A DNA stretch of 64,000 nt. Origin: Oreohelix idahoensis (lineage: Eukaryota; Mollusca; Gastropoda; Stylommatophora; Oreohelicidae). Positions 41,765 through 52,171 of this stretch are shown one piece after another (position 1 is the stretch's first letter; each line of letters opens with the position of its first letter). The notes beneath the pieces are model-generated. The model made no database searches. It had not been told where the DNA came from and worked only from the letters and a program-made list of their open reading frames with translations. The DNA lies in NCBI GenBank assembly GCA_024509875.1, contig JAMPIV010021234.1, positions 267,359 through 331,358 of the forward strand, in the 5' to 3' direction. Position numbers and translations under genes: made by a program.

Positions 41765-42000
41765 CAATATTTTCCTTTGTGCTCCTTCAGGATCATGCAG
41801 CCACCATTGTAGCTGGTCCCTTTGCAGGAAGCTTGCCCCATGCAGTCATTTGCTCTTGCTTCGGTGGTTTCTCTAGCAACTAGTTTGACATGATAAGGTT
41901 GCCAGCCAAACACACAACCTTAAGTTAGTCGCTCTGTTTGGCATGCCTGTGTGTGAGTAGTAGTGCTATTCTTTGTCCCATCAGAGACCCCCCAGCAATT
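41765..42000 (-). repeat. Dispersed repeat copy, antisense
   Basis: The phrases CAGCCACCATTGTAGCTGGT, ATGATAAGGTTGCCAGCC and GGCATGCCTGTGTG match, in order, the copies at 5.8 and 45.8 kb and the reverse complement of 35.8 and 39.1 kb. Confidence 0.6.
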
Positions 42001-42064
42001 ATAAAGAGCAATATGCTTCTGTTACATACACTTGGATTATTCTAAAGCAATCACATCTTTAATG

Positions 42065-42240
42065 TTAGTCTACCCAGCTGTAAATGTGTACCTGACTTTG
42101 GTCTTGACTTAGGGAAGGAAAAGGCAGCAAGGAAGGGAGCTGGTCACCCTATCTCCCAGGTACTAAACCTAATATAGTGTAGTCTCTAACATTTCACTCC
42201 CCTATGGAAGTATCTGCTATCAGACTACCTTTTAACTTGA
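42065..42240 (+). repeat. SINE, second family, headless
   Basis: The body CTACCCAGCTGTAAATGTGT, GGGAAGGAAAAGGCAGCAAG and CTATCAGACTACC match the family at 41.13 and 47.53 kb. No A/B boxes are present, so it is 5'-truncated. Confidence 0.6.
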
Positions 42241-43495
42241 ATGTGACCCAAACAGAGCATGTCAGTTACTCTTAAAAAAAAAAAAAAAGTTCTTGTATCC
42301 ACACTATCTGAAATTTATCACTGCAGGGAAGTTGATATTTCTTGTTATATATCTGACAAGAAAACAACTTACGCACATGCAGTTAGACATTTTCATTTGA
42401 CCCAAATAATAAATGACATGGGGAGATAACGCCACAAGCAAACGGAGCCAAAAAAAATATACTATATAACCAGGGTGGCCATTGTTGAGCTCTGGGTTGG
42501 AGCTCTCATTGCGTACTTGAAGTTCTGTTACAATTTTGCTGAATAGCAATGTTCATAAAAGATTATTTAATATTTATACCAAACAGATGCTACTAAAACA
42601 TTACTAGGAAAGTGAGATACCGGTCGCATTCATTTTTAAGAGAAAACATTTATTAAATCGTATATACAAAATGTTTTTTTTTTTCAAAATTTCCTCTAGC
42701 ACTGAGGCTCCCAAAATTGGCCTGGGTGGCACCCTATACTATCTAAAATGGTAGACGCTATATACCCTAGCTATATAACCTATCAGAGAAATAAACATGA
42801 CATTTTCTTCATCAATGACAACAAAATGTCAAATTCTACACAGGTCAATAAGAGTGATTAGTCTGACTATTTTTCAGCTAGTCTTGACATTGATTTTATA
42901 CTTCAATGTCTAAAGCAGGGATTCTTAACTTGTGGGGGTAGGAGTGCCTCTCAGAAAAATGTAGCGGCTGCTTTCTCAATGGATAACATTTTTAAGTTTA
43001 AAATCAAACTACAGTTTTATTTTGTACGCACGTTTGTATGAAATGAAATGCCATTCAGCACAACATTCAGATGCCCTTTATAAGTGAGCACATAGCTGAA
43101 AATAAAATTCCCTGCAGGTAACACCATAATTATCTTCATTGGTTCACGGATTAATTTGGGGAAGGATGTGAGGTGTGAACTTGAAGTTCACTCTCAGGGG
43201 AAGTATGAGGGTAAAAAAGGTTAAGAATCCATCGCGTAAAGGGTAGGTGTCTACTTGGCATGTCATAGTTCACGTGACAGAATTCTTTCTGTGGGTTACA
43301 TTGTCAAAATAAGACTCCTTGTTTGATTACCTACTGGAGACCAAGTGAATGATCTCTCTGAGCTATACTGGCTGGTCCAGCTGCTTCTCTCAATTTCTGT
43401 TTAATTATCATTTGTACATGAAAGGTGAATGTTCAGACAACATGTAATAGTCTCGTTTCTTGTATTTTTTTTTAAACCACCCTTTACTAGTCTGT
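42241..43495. other. 3' flank of the MTSS1-like gene; nothing else recognised
   Basis: On the minus strand this follows the stop codon of the MTSS1-like terminal exon and may include its 3' UTR, but no AATAAA lies close to the stop. An 81-codon minus-strand open frame at 42304-42549 has no family resemblance and no splice context. Confidence 0.4.
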
Positions 43496-44646
43496 TTAAG
43501 CTTCTGAACTGTCATCTATAGATACTCTCTTTTTCAACTCCAGCAAAAGTGAGGCCTGGACATCTTGGGGCTGTTGTAGCTGGTGGTACTGCTGCTGTTG
43601 TGAATGGTGCTGTTGTTGTTGCAGCTGGAGTTGCTGTTGATGTAGCTGGTGTTGCTGTAGTTGGTGTTGCTGTTGTTGGCGATGTTGCTGTAGTTGATGG
43701 TGATGATGCTGCACTAGGTGCGGCTGTTGTTGTAGTTGATGTTGTGTCTGGTAGAGCTGTAGTTGCAGCTGATGTTCTGTTGCAGGTAGTGGTGTTTGTT
43801 TCATCTGCTTTGAGCGCTGCTGTACAGGAGCTCTGATTGTTGGACCAATAGGTGCCTGTCGACTTTGATGTTGCTGGTTCTGTTTCTGCTGGTGCAGCTG
43901 TCTAGCAAGCTGATGCTGAAGTTGTTGGTGTGGGTGAATACCGTGAGGCCTGTTCCCATGCTGAGGATGACCTGTCTGGGATTGAACAGGACCGCTCAGG
44001 CCAGAGATGAGCTGATGCTGACTTGCGTGCCCTACCACACCTGATGGGGGAGGAGGAAAGGCATGTTTGTTGGGTTTCTGCATGACCTGCGGGGCAGGTT
44101 TCTGTACAAGGCCCCTGTTGTTTCCAGCACCACCACTGCTGTCAACATCATCCCTGCCGTGAACATCCTGATATTGGCTATTAAGGGAGGCAAACTTTGC
44201 ATTCAGGCTCAGGATGACACTCGTAGCTGCGGGACCCTGCAGCTGAGAGGGAATACACTGACCACCTCCTCCAGTGTCATGAGTATACAAGCCTTCTGGC
44301 TGGGCAGCGTGGCCAAAGCCTGTCTGAGTCTGATCTCCAGCACTTGTCTGCCGCTGGTAATGTGGCATCTTAGTTGGTGTGCCAGGAACAGGCTGAGAAG
44401 ACCTGGTCTGAGCATGAATGCTCTGTTGAATGACCTGCAGCTCAGCGTAAGGACTCTCTACCAAGCCTTCCCCTCCTCCCATGGCATATGATGAATCTTG
44501 GCCATCTACAGGTGAATGTTTGTCTCCTGAGACGTGCAAATGAGGAGGTATCCCTGAAACAGATGCTGTACGTCTGACAGGGGGTGGAGGCTTCTGCGAA
44601 TTCACAGAGCTTCTTCTGACAATACCAGCCCCAGTTACTGGAACTC
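43496..44646 (-). CDS. MTSS1/MIM-like protein, terminal exon (Pro/Gln/His-rich C-terminus)
   Basis: The exon starts after an acceptor (TATCCTAATCAG, AG at 44648-44647) in phase 1 and runs 382 codons to TAA at 43496. It opens with VPVTGAGIVRRSSVNSQKPP and PPVRRTASVSG, which parallels the GxxTIRRTPS...VRR region that follows the RPASTAG motif in vertebrate MTSS1. The middle is proline- and serine-rich. From about residue 230 it is dominated by Gln and His tracts, ending in a short LLLELKKRVSIDDSSEA tail. That tail faintly recalls the start of a WH2 motif, but an LKKT/V actin-binding core is absent, so this isoform may lack a full WH2. In the family, MTSS1 couples phosphoinositide membranes (I-BAR) to actin. 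Phase joins exactly to exon 46706-46825. Confidence 0.72.
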
Positions 44647-45043
44647 CTGATTAGGATAGAAACTTAAGATATTTAGATGGCATATAAAAGTATGGGCATA
44701 TTACTCGCTTGCTTGGATGATTAAACACTGACATTGCATTTGGTCAGACACTAAATTAATTAACTAATCTTAATAATGCTAAAGGTCATTCTATTAAGAA
44801 GTATCTTTAACTGGGCCAAATGAGACGTAATTTATTTCCCTATTATTTGCTACTTCACATGCATCATTTTATTTTAAATTCAGGATGCTAGTGTTGCTCT
44901 AGTTTTCCTGGAAGCTTAGCTTTTTTTTTTTTTTTGTGGGGGGGCGCTAGTGTGTATGCATGTATGTTCTTGTGTGTGCATGTTACTTTCATTTAAATTT
45001 AAAAGTTGTGAACAATCAAGGAAACAAGCTGTTAATAATAATA

Positions 45044-45450
45044 CAGTAGACATTCAAAAATCTGGCAACCTCCGGACCTGAGGAGTGCCGGATTTTTGAA
45101 AATGCCGGATTTTTTATGGTTATATATTCTGTATATATTTAACAGAAAATGACTACCTGTACACTTTATCTGCGATCGACAATGCACGATGTTTACGTTT
45201 TACACCACTTCTTTTATTTGCTGAATCCATAATGGGGCTATTCAGCAGCAAATAAATGATAAAATGAGAAGGAATGAGCAGGAATGCCTGTTAACACGTG
45301 CAAGCAAGACCCAACAGCTGCATCACAACATAAACTGCTCCAGAAAACAGTGGCGCGCCAACGCGGTAAATTTAAAAATGCGCTCCGAAATCCATGCCGG
45401 AAATCTGAAGGAACCGGATTATCGATGGCCGGATTTTTGAATGTCAACTG
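45044..45450. mobile_element. pogo/Tigger-like MITE
   Basis: The ends are inverted repeats: CAGTAGACATTCAAAAATC on the left and the complement of GATTTTTGAATGTCAACTG on the right. TA dinucleotides flank both ends (45042-45043 and 45451-45452). The 407-bp interior has no transposase. TA target duplication and CAG-type termini fit the Tc1/mariner-pogo group. It lies in the intron between the two MTSS1-like exons. Confidence 0.8.
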
Positions 45451-45774
45451 TAACAGAAAATTAGTGGAAATTTAATTGCAAGTTTCAAAATTAGAAACCA
45501 CAAAATGATTCTGCCAACAGAAAGTGACCAGTTTTTGGATAGGATGCATGACTAATGACAACAGGGGTGTCGAATCTCTCAAATACCCCTACATTTTTTG
45601 TTTCTTCCTGGCCTCTTCACTATATGATGTGTTATCTTTCAACCGTTAATCTGCTTTACCCGTTTAACAACTGTTAATATTAACTCTTTGTTTGCTGGAA
45701 GGACCACTCTTTAGTCAACAACCCATATCCTATTTGTTTTCTCCTCCATCATCATCATTGTCCTCTGCACTCTT

Positions 45775-46020
45775 TTCAGAGCATGGAGCCACCACTGTAG
45801 CTGGTCACTTTACACCAGGGCCTGCACCAAGCATTCATGGAGCCACCACTGTAGCTGGTCACTTTACATCAGGGCCTGCACCAAGCATTCATGGAGCCAC
45901 CACTGTAGCTAGTCCCTTTACACCAGGGCCTGCACCAAGCATTCATATTTTACACGATGAGGTTGCCAACCCCATATTAGTTACCTTGTATGACATGCCT
46001 GAGGTTGTCTCTCTTTGACC
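45775..46020 (-). repeat. Dispersed repeat with a 54-bp internal triplication
   Basis: The copy has three tandem versions of a 54-bp unit (GGAGCCACCACTGTAGCTGG through CCAAGCATTCAT, about 45784-45945), where other copies in the window have one. The rest matches the copies at 5.8 and 41.8 kb. The 18-codon period explains a 108-codon open frame here. Confidence 0.65.
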
Positions 46021-46329
46021 AAACCTGTATCATTATTATTAAACTAACAACATGCCACTTGCCACATTTAAGTGGACAGGTTTGTAAAGCACAAGTCAAA
46101 CAACCAGCACCAACATAAAATCTAGCAGTAAGAACTAATCAAACAACAACATGACATTAACAACTATTATGTGCAAGAAGGCATTAGAAAAGCTGGCAGC
46201 TTCAGCAGTGCTGTTCTGTTCAGTCTCTCAGAGCAAGCTCAGATGTTTTATAGTCACATGTGCAAGAATAAAACTGTATTTCAAAAACATGCTTAGAAAA
46301 CATATGAAATAGTATTAACTGTGCCAGTT

Positions 46330-46600
46330 TCTTCAACTTATGTGGGAAAATACAAAATCACTATTCTCTAACTTATGGCAAAATATTAAATCACTATTCT
46401 CCAACTTATTTGGGAAAATATAAAATCAATATTCTCTAACTTATGTGGGAAAATATAAAATGACTATTCTCTAACTTACATGGGGAAATATAAAATCAAT
46501 TTCTCCAACTTACGTGGGAAAATATAAAATCAATATTCTTTAACTTCTGTGGGAAAATATAAAATCAAAACAATGTGGGAAAATATAAAATAAATCTAAA
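46330..46600. repeat. 35-bp minisatellite
   Basis: About eight imperfect units of AACTTATGTGGGAAAATATA followed by AAATCAATATTCTCT. It is intronic relative to the MTSS1-like gene, about 0.1 kb downstream (minus strand) of the 120-bp exon. Confidence 0.85.
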
Positions 46601-46705
46601 CATGCTTAGAACTTGAAGAATTATTAACCAAGACCATGATTCCCTGCCTGCTTTCTCCCTAAACCAGAGACTAACCCTTCAACCCCATACCAGAGGCCAA
46701 CCAAC

Positions 46706-46825
46706 CTGTCGTTGAGGCTGGACGCTGTGAGTGCAATGCAGCTCGATATGCGGCTCTGGTCTCTCCACTTCGAGGGATGGTATAATATTTTTCAGACTCA
46801 AACTTGTCATCTAGGACAACACAAT
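46706..46825 (-). CDS. MTSS1/MIM-like protein, 120-bp internal exon
   Basis: On the minus strand an acceptor (CTGCCTCTACAG, AG at 46827-46826) and a donor (ACAG|GTTGG, GT at 46705-46704) bound exactly 120 nt, entering and leaving in phase 1. The 40 codons include YYTIPRSGETRAAYRAAL and the motif QRPASTTG, matching the STIPRNSDxSQxYRRMFQAKRPASTAG segment that precedes the Pro-rich C-terminus in vertebrate MTSS1 and MTSS1L. It joins in phase to the exon at 44646-43496. No upstream I-BAR exon was recognised in the 17 kb to the right, which is mostly LINEs. Confidence 0.78.
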
Positions 46826-46929
46826 CTGTAGAGGCAGATACAAGACACACATGCAGGTCAACGACATACAACATCAATCCATGTACTTGAAAAGAAAAAT
46901 AACAATTTAAAAAAAAATAAGAACAGGAA

Positions 46930-47270
46930 CGGACTGCATGGTTAAAATCAGGAGTGAAGCTGTAAGTCGCATCCAAGGCGACGTTGGTTCAATTCCCAGC
47001 TCAGGCGGGGAGCGAACGAACTAACTTTATTTTGAAAGGGCTGAAAAGTGGGCATGCAGGTCCGTCTGTTATTCTGCACCCTGATACTCTTTGGAGTCAT
47101 GACCCAAGTGGGTCTCTTCTTCTCTCCCCCCCCTCCCCCCCTTCCCCCAAAGTGTAAAGGAGATAAAAGGGCAGAAACACTTGTCAGGGACGTCCTATCA
47201 TTTCTAGACATTCACTGCTTAACATTAATATCCAGCATGGCTGACATTTTGCAGATGTCTAGGATCTTCT
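46930..47270 (+). repeat. tRNA-derived SINE, third family
   Basis: A B-box GGTTCAATTCCC (46986-46997) follows a tRNA-like start (ACTGCATGGTTAAAATCAGG). The body with GTCATGACCCAAGTGGGT and a C/T-rich tract also occurs near 5.6 kb. The end is approximate. Confidence 0.55.
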
Positions 47271-47360
47271 AGACATGCTAACGAGTAATCTTAAAATTTC
47301 AAAGCAGGCAAGTTCTACGTCTGGCCTCGTTTCTCATCAGGATATACATTTGAATATCCC

Positions 47361-47425
47361 TTAAGTCTCTAACACTTCACTACCCTATGGCAGTATCTGC
47401 TATGGAACTACCCTTACCTTTAGTT
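47361..47425 (+). repeat. SINE tail, second family
   Basis: GTCTCTAACACTTCACTACC through GGAACTACCCTTACCTTTA matches only the 3' tail of the SINE at 41.13 and 47.53 kb. Confidence 0.55.
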
Positions 47426-47524
47426 GCTAGTGGATACACATGGATTTTTTTAAAATCATAAAATATCTTTATTCTTAATATCCCAGTTCTTGGGGTTTCC
47501 CCACTCATTATCAATTAACGAGTG

Positions 47525-47745
47525 TCACGTGGCAGAGCACTTAGAGCACTCGCTTTGTCGAGACAGTTACCAGGTTTGAAAGCTGGTAGCGACATGCTTC
47601 CATCTATCCAGCTGTAAATGGGTACCTGTAAAGGCAGTGAGAAAGGAAACCTGTCACCGGCACCTCATAAAATTGAGACATAGTAAAGGAAGTCTCTAAC
47701 ACTTCACTCTCCTACTGCAGTATCTGCTATGAGACCTTTTTCAAA
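47525..47745 (+). mobile_element. SINE, second family, with tRNA-like head
   Basis: An A-box-like TGGCAGAGCAC (near 47530) and a B-box-like GGTTTGAAAGCT (near 47573) give the clearest head of this family. The body (CAGCTGTAAATGGGTACC, GGCAGTGAGAAAGG) and tail (CACTTCACTCTCCTAC, TATGAGAC) match other copies. Confidence 0.65.
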
Positions 47746-48084
47746 AATCTATCAAGGATGTGGACAATGTACACTAAGTAACAAGCCCTGAAACTACCAG
47801 CTAAATGCTAAAATTGCTGGCCATTCTGTGAAGAAGGCAGAGTGGGAAAAATGCAAGATCAACTCACATGCAGATACACAATAGAATGCTTGTGTTTCAT
47901 GTCACAAGCAATTTATGATGCCCCTAGTCTACAAACTACTTGGTGCAAATTTTGCTCAAATGATAAACATGCAGACTGAGTTTGCCTGCCACATCAAACA
48001 GTGCAAGCAGTATGTTCTTAAAGCAATAGTTGTAAACTAAACAGCATTCACAAATCAGTCGACTGTCAGTTAAAATGTCAGATT

Positions 48085-48297
48085 AGATTATTTTATAATA
48101 GGTCTGATTATTTTATCATTGGTCTGATTATTTTATCATAGGTCCGATCACTGTACCATAGGTCTGATTATTTTATCATAGGTCCGATTACTGTACCATA
48201 GGTCTGATTATTTTATCACTGGTCTGATTATTTTATCATAGGTCCAATTACTGTACCATTGGTCTGATTATTTTATCATAGGTCTGATTACTGTCCA
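48085..48297. repeat. 20-bp minisatellite
   Basis: About eleven units of GGTCTGATTATTTTATCATA and variants such as GGTCCGATTACTGTACCATA run head to tail just left of the LINE at 48371. Confidence 0.92.
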
Positions 48298-48370
48298 CTG
48301 CTCTCTATATTGCTATAACATGATTGTAGCATTTAACTGTACAATAATATATTGCTATAACTTGACTGTA

Positions 48371-51300
48371 CTTGACATCCTCATGATTCAGAAGACAAAT
48401 TTAAAAGTGACTAGCAACATTAATTGTCCAGGCTACAAATGTTATAGTAATCCATGTGGACCTGGCAGACGAGGGCAAGCTTTGTATGTCAGACATGAAC
48501 TCCCTCACACATGGCTGGATATAAGTTTCCACAATAGTGAGGATATAGAATTGCAAGGGATTGCAGTGAATATAAGTGATCAGGAATGGCGAGTCTAAAG
48601 TGTATATGCTCATGTATATGCTTCCTGAAGAGGGTAGTTGGGATTTCCTGATAGATTTGTTCGATGAACCTAACAATAGGTGTTTAATTGCTGGTGATTT
48701 CAATGCTAGGTCTAAGGAGTGGGGTAACATCACGCACAATAGACAGGGTATGGCCTTGAGTCGGGCATTACTGAACGCAAACTTAACCATCTTGAACGAT
48801 GGATGCCAGACAAGACTGGCAACTAAACCTGGGGACACTGACGGCATCATAGATCTGACATTGATTTCTAATGCTGCCGCAACCCTTGCACGTTGGAATG
48901 TACTGGGAGCCCAGGAAAGTGATCATCTACCTTGTGTAGTTCTCATTGCCAAGGGGAAGGCAACCAGACACAGAAAGCCTCAATACACTTTTAAGTACCC
49001 TGCAGGCTCACATGACTGTAACAGTCATCTACATATATTGCGTCAAAATGCCAGGAAAAAGATAGCTAGAACACCTTTCACCCAACCACCCTGGTGGAAT
49101 GAGGATGTAGAAAAAGCATGGATAGAAAAGGAAAGAGCGACGAAAGAATGGAGGAAAGCGCGAAAGAGAAATACATTGAATAATGGAGGGGTTGAAGAGA
49201 TGAAGGAGAAAAAACAGAAAGCCACCAATAGGTTAAAGAGCGTCGCAAGGGAAGCCAAGAACCAAGTATGGGAGGCCTTCGTGACACAGGTGGGCACGGA
49301 AAAGACCTTACAGAAATTCTGGTCCTTACATCGACAAATGAACAGAAACAATATAAGCCAACCCATACCTAATATTCTGAGCTCTGCGGGAATAAGCCTG
49401 AAGACCAATGAAGAGAATGGACGTGCATTATTCAGTTGGTATATCACTCAGACAGATAAAGGTGATAAAGCTGCCCGTCAAGAGATTAAGAATTGTGTAC
49501 TGGAAAATGACATCAGAGGCGAGATATATTTTGACCTCATATCTGATGAGGATGTTATGTATACTTTAAAAGCAAGTAGAAACACTGCTCCGGGTCCTGA
49601 TGGTGTACAGTATCAACACATCAAGCAACTTGATGACAGAGGTATTACGAATGTAGTGATGGATTTCAACACCAGTATACAGAATGCTGAGGTGCCGGAA
49701 GACTGGCTAAATAGCTACCTATGGCTACTTCGTAAACCTGGTAAAGACCCCACACTACTTAGCAGCTATTGAATCATCACATTACAGAATGTCTACGGCA
49801 AATTACTTGAGAAGATAGTGGTGAGACAATTAATGAACCACCTTGAAAATGCACAAATCCTCCCTGATACCCTGGGCAGTTATAGACCAATAAAAGTAAC
49901 ATGGGGTAACGCTGGAGCATTTGCGTTTGATGTATATGAGGGTTTCCAGGGTAAACAAGAAACGGTGGCTGTGGCAATTGACCTAGAGGATGCTTACAAC
50001 AGTGTTGACTTTGCAACTTTGATGGACTGTGTAAAGGAATGTGGTGTAAACCCATGGCTAACAAGTTGGATAGCAGCTGCCTTAACTGAGAGAGCAATTG
50101 CATTTCGCTTGGGAACATGGACATCAGAACCAATGCACATTTGTCCAGGATTACCCCAGGGTTCTCCATTGTCACCAGTGCTGTTTAACTTCTATACAGC
50201 AAAAATAGCTGCAATCCAACCAACAGGTTTGGGACGAACATTACCTTTTGCCGATGATTTGCTCATTTACAGGACTGGTTCAGGTAGAAATGAAATGGTT
50301 AAAAGCATACATGAGACACTTCAAGCAGTTTCTAAATGGTGCGACGAAACCAGCTCCAAGGTAAATCCCAACAAAGCCTGTGTGCTTTGGTGCTCCTTGA
50401 ATAACTCCATATTGAAAGCAGATCTTCCAGACATTACTCTCAGTGGACAGAAAATTGAAATGGCAGAACATGTTGAAATACCTTGGAGTAACATTCGATC
50501 GTGGGCTATCATATAAGAACCATGTTGATCCCTATTGTGATAATGCGGCACATGCTTGGATTGCTGCCAATTAGATCCAGATATACGATGGCCCAGGTAA
50601 AAGCGTATATGCGTGTAACCACAGACAAAAAGCATCCCCTGCATGGGAACATAGCTGACATCAACAGAGCGAGAATAAAGAAGGGGATGTCATGGATGGC
50701 GCAGGCAGAGGAGACTATTAGACAGGTGACCCCAGTTGAAAATATATTCAAGGGAGAAAAGTGGAGTAAGTCAGATGAGAGCTGGATGAACTACCAGCAA
50801 GTCATCATCAGCCTTGGTAGAGAATGCAGAACTTGGGCCAATGGGAGAGCAGAGCTGGAAATTGATCAGCGTATAAATGATCATGCTGGGGATGATGATG
50901 CCATTGTGTACACTGATGGGTCTGTAATCTGTGGTAATAAATCAGGGTGGGACTTCTCTGCTAGAGTAAAGGGCAGAACCGTCGCTGAGCATAGTGGGGC
51001 TTACATGATAACAACCTCCAGCATGAGAGTGGAGGTAGAGGCAGTTACTGCTGCCTTAAGATGGCTGTCTGAGACTTTATTAACAAAGGCAGTTATTGTA
51101 TCAGACTCACAATCCATGCTTCAAAAGGTCCAAAATGGTTGGCTTTGACATGAATGGAAAACCTCCATAGAAGCATCAAATCTTCAAGAACTGATATGGA
51201 TCTACTGTCCTGGTCATGCCAGGGTACGTAGCAATGAAAGAGCTGACAGACTAGCTTCAAGAGCACCCATAAAAGGTGCATTGGCCATGGATAAGGAAGA

Positions 51301-51550
51301 AATACTGAGGGGAATTCATGTTCGTCTATTAGAGAATAACACTGCAATCGATGAATCATTAAGGCTAAGACTGCTGGAATTTGGCATCAAACGTAAGACC
51401 AGCAGGGAAGGATGTATGAGAGGATGCATCCGCCGTGTATACAACCAGTGCGCAACAGGAACAATTAGTATTCATACCCTTCTACATTTGCTGAGGGAGA
51501 CTGAACACCTATGGGTTTGCCCGGAGAGCAATGACATTGACTCTGATTAA
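48371..51550 (+). pseudogene. Endonuclease-RT-RNase H polyprotein, disrupted
   Basis: The first frame (to 48597) has the endonuclease start LDILMIQKTNLK. After a frameshift, 48576-49772 holds LIAGDFNARSKEW and a QESDHLP motif (endonuclease His/Asp pair), then the RT N-terminus with NTAPGPDGV. A stop at 49770 is followed by RT blocks AIDLEDAYNSV, LPQGSPLSPVLF and the intact catalytic box FADDLLIY. A frameshift near 50480-50510 is followed by a gap in the thumb. The RNase H domain (IVYTDGSVICG, then VEAVTAAL and VSDSQSM) ends at a stop at 51146. The C-terminal part continues to 51550 (CPGHARVRSNERADRLAS). At least four breaks make it inactive. Confidence 0.85.
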
Positions 51551-51562
51551 CATTAACTTGAC
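48371..51562 (+). mobile_element. LINE with RNase H domain (I/Nimb-like), 5'-truncated
   Basis: The element is bounded by a perfect 31-bp direct repeat (48340-48370 and 51563-51593), which fits a long target-site duplication. It contains endonuclease, RT and RNase H regions in that order, with broken frames and no ORF1. The RNase H after RT places it with the I/Jockey-related group. It lies in decayed tandem DNA within the MTSS1-like gene region. Confidence 0.82.
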
Positions 51563-51681
51563 TACAATAATATATTGCTATAACTTGACTGTAGCACTTG
51601 GAGGTATAATAATATATACTAAAAATTGAATCCAAGGTTTTGTTGTACATTATTCTATGATAACACTTAACTGTATAATCT

Positions 51682-51795
51682 GAAATACACTACTCTATAC
51701 TATGACATCTGAAATACACTACTCTATGCTATGACTTCTGAAATACACTACTCTATACTATGACTTCTGAAATACACTACTCTATGCTGTGACTT
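51682..51795. repeat. 29-bp minisatellite
   Basis: Four imperfect units of CTGAAATACACTACTCTATA followed by CTATGACTT. Part of the decayed tandem DNA that hosts the LINEs here. Confidence 0.8.
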
Positions 51796-51909
51796 CAATG
51801 TAGCATTTCCTGCTGCATTAATCTATGAATCATGTAGGTTGTAGCACTTAAATTACAACTGTAAACTTGTATATACTGTAAACTTGTATATGCTGTAAAC
51901 TTGTCACCC

Positions 51910-51995
51910 CATTTCTCAATGCTGCACCAAGTATAGTGAAGTTTCTAATGTCACTCCCCTACAGCAGAATCTGCTTTGGGACTGCCTTTTTTTTA
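51910..51995 (+). repeat. SINE tail, second family
   Basis: GCTGCACCAAGTATAGTGAA, CACTCCCCTACAGCAGAATC and GGGACTGCC match the tail of the SINE family at 41.13 and 47.53 kb. No head. Confidence 0.5.
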
Positions 51996-52009
51996 ACTCT
52001 AGGACAAGA

Positions 52010-52157
52010 GCTTTATTATAGCAACTGTTTACCCATCTCTATTGCTGTAAACTGATTATATTATAGCAACTGTTTACCCATCTCTATTGCTGTAAACTGA
52101 TTATATTATAGCAACTGTTTACCCATCTCTATTGCTGTAAACTGATTATATTATAGC
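52010..52157. repeat. 45-bp minisatellite
   Basis: Three near-identical units of TAGCAACTGTTTACCCATCT followed by CTATTGCTGTAAACTGATTATATTA directly precede the full-length LINE. Confidence 0.9.
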
Positions 52158-52171
52158 ACAATTAGATGCTA

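Noticed and set aside
42304..42549. 81-codon minus-strand ORF as an exon
   Set aside because: No family resemblance, no convincing splice sites, low-complexity hydrophobic composition.
43549..43836. Ala/Val-rich 95-codon ORF, plus strand
   Set aside because: Antisense of the Gln/His codon tracts in the MTSS1-like exon.
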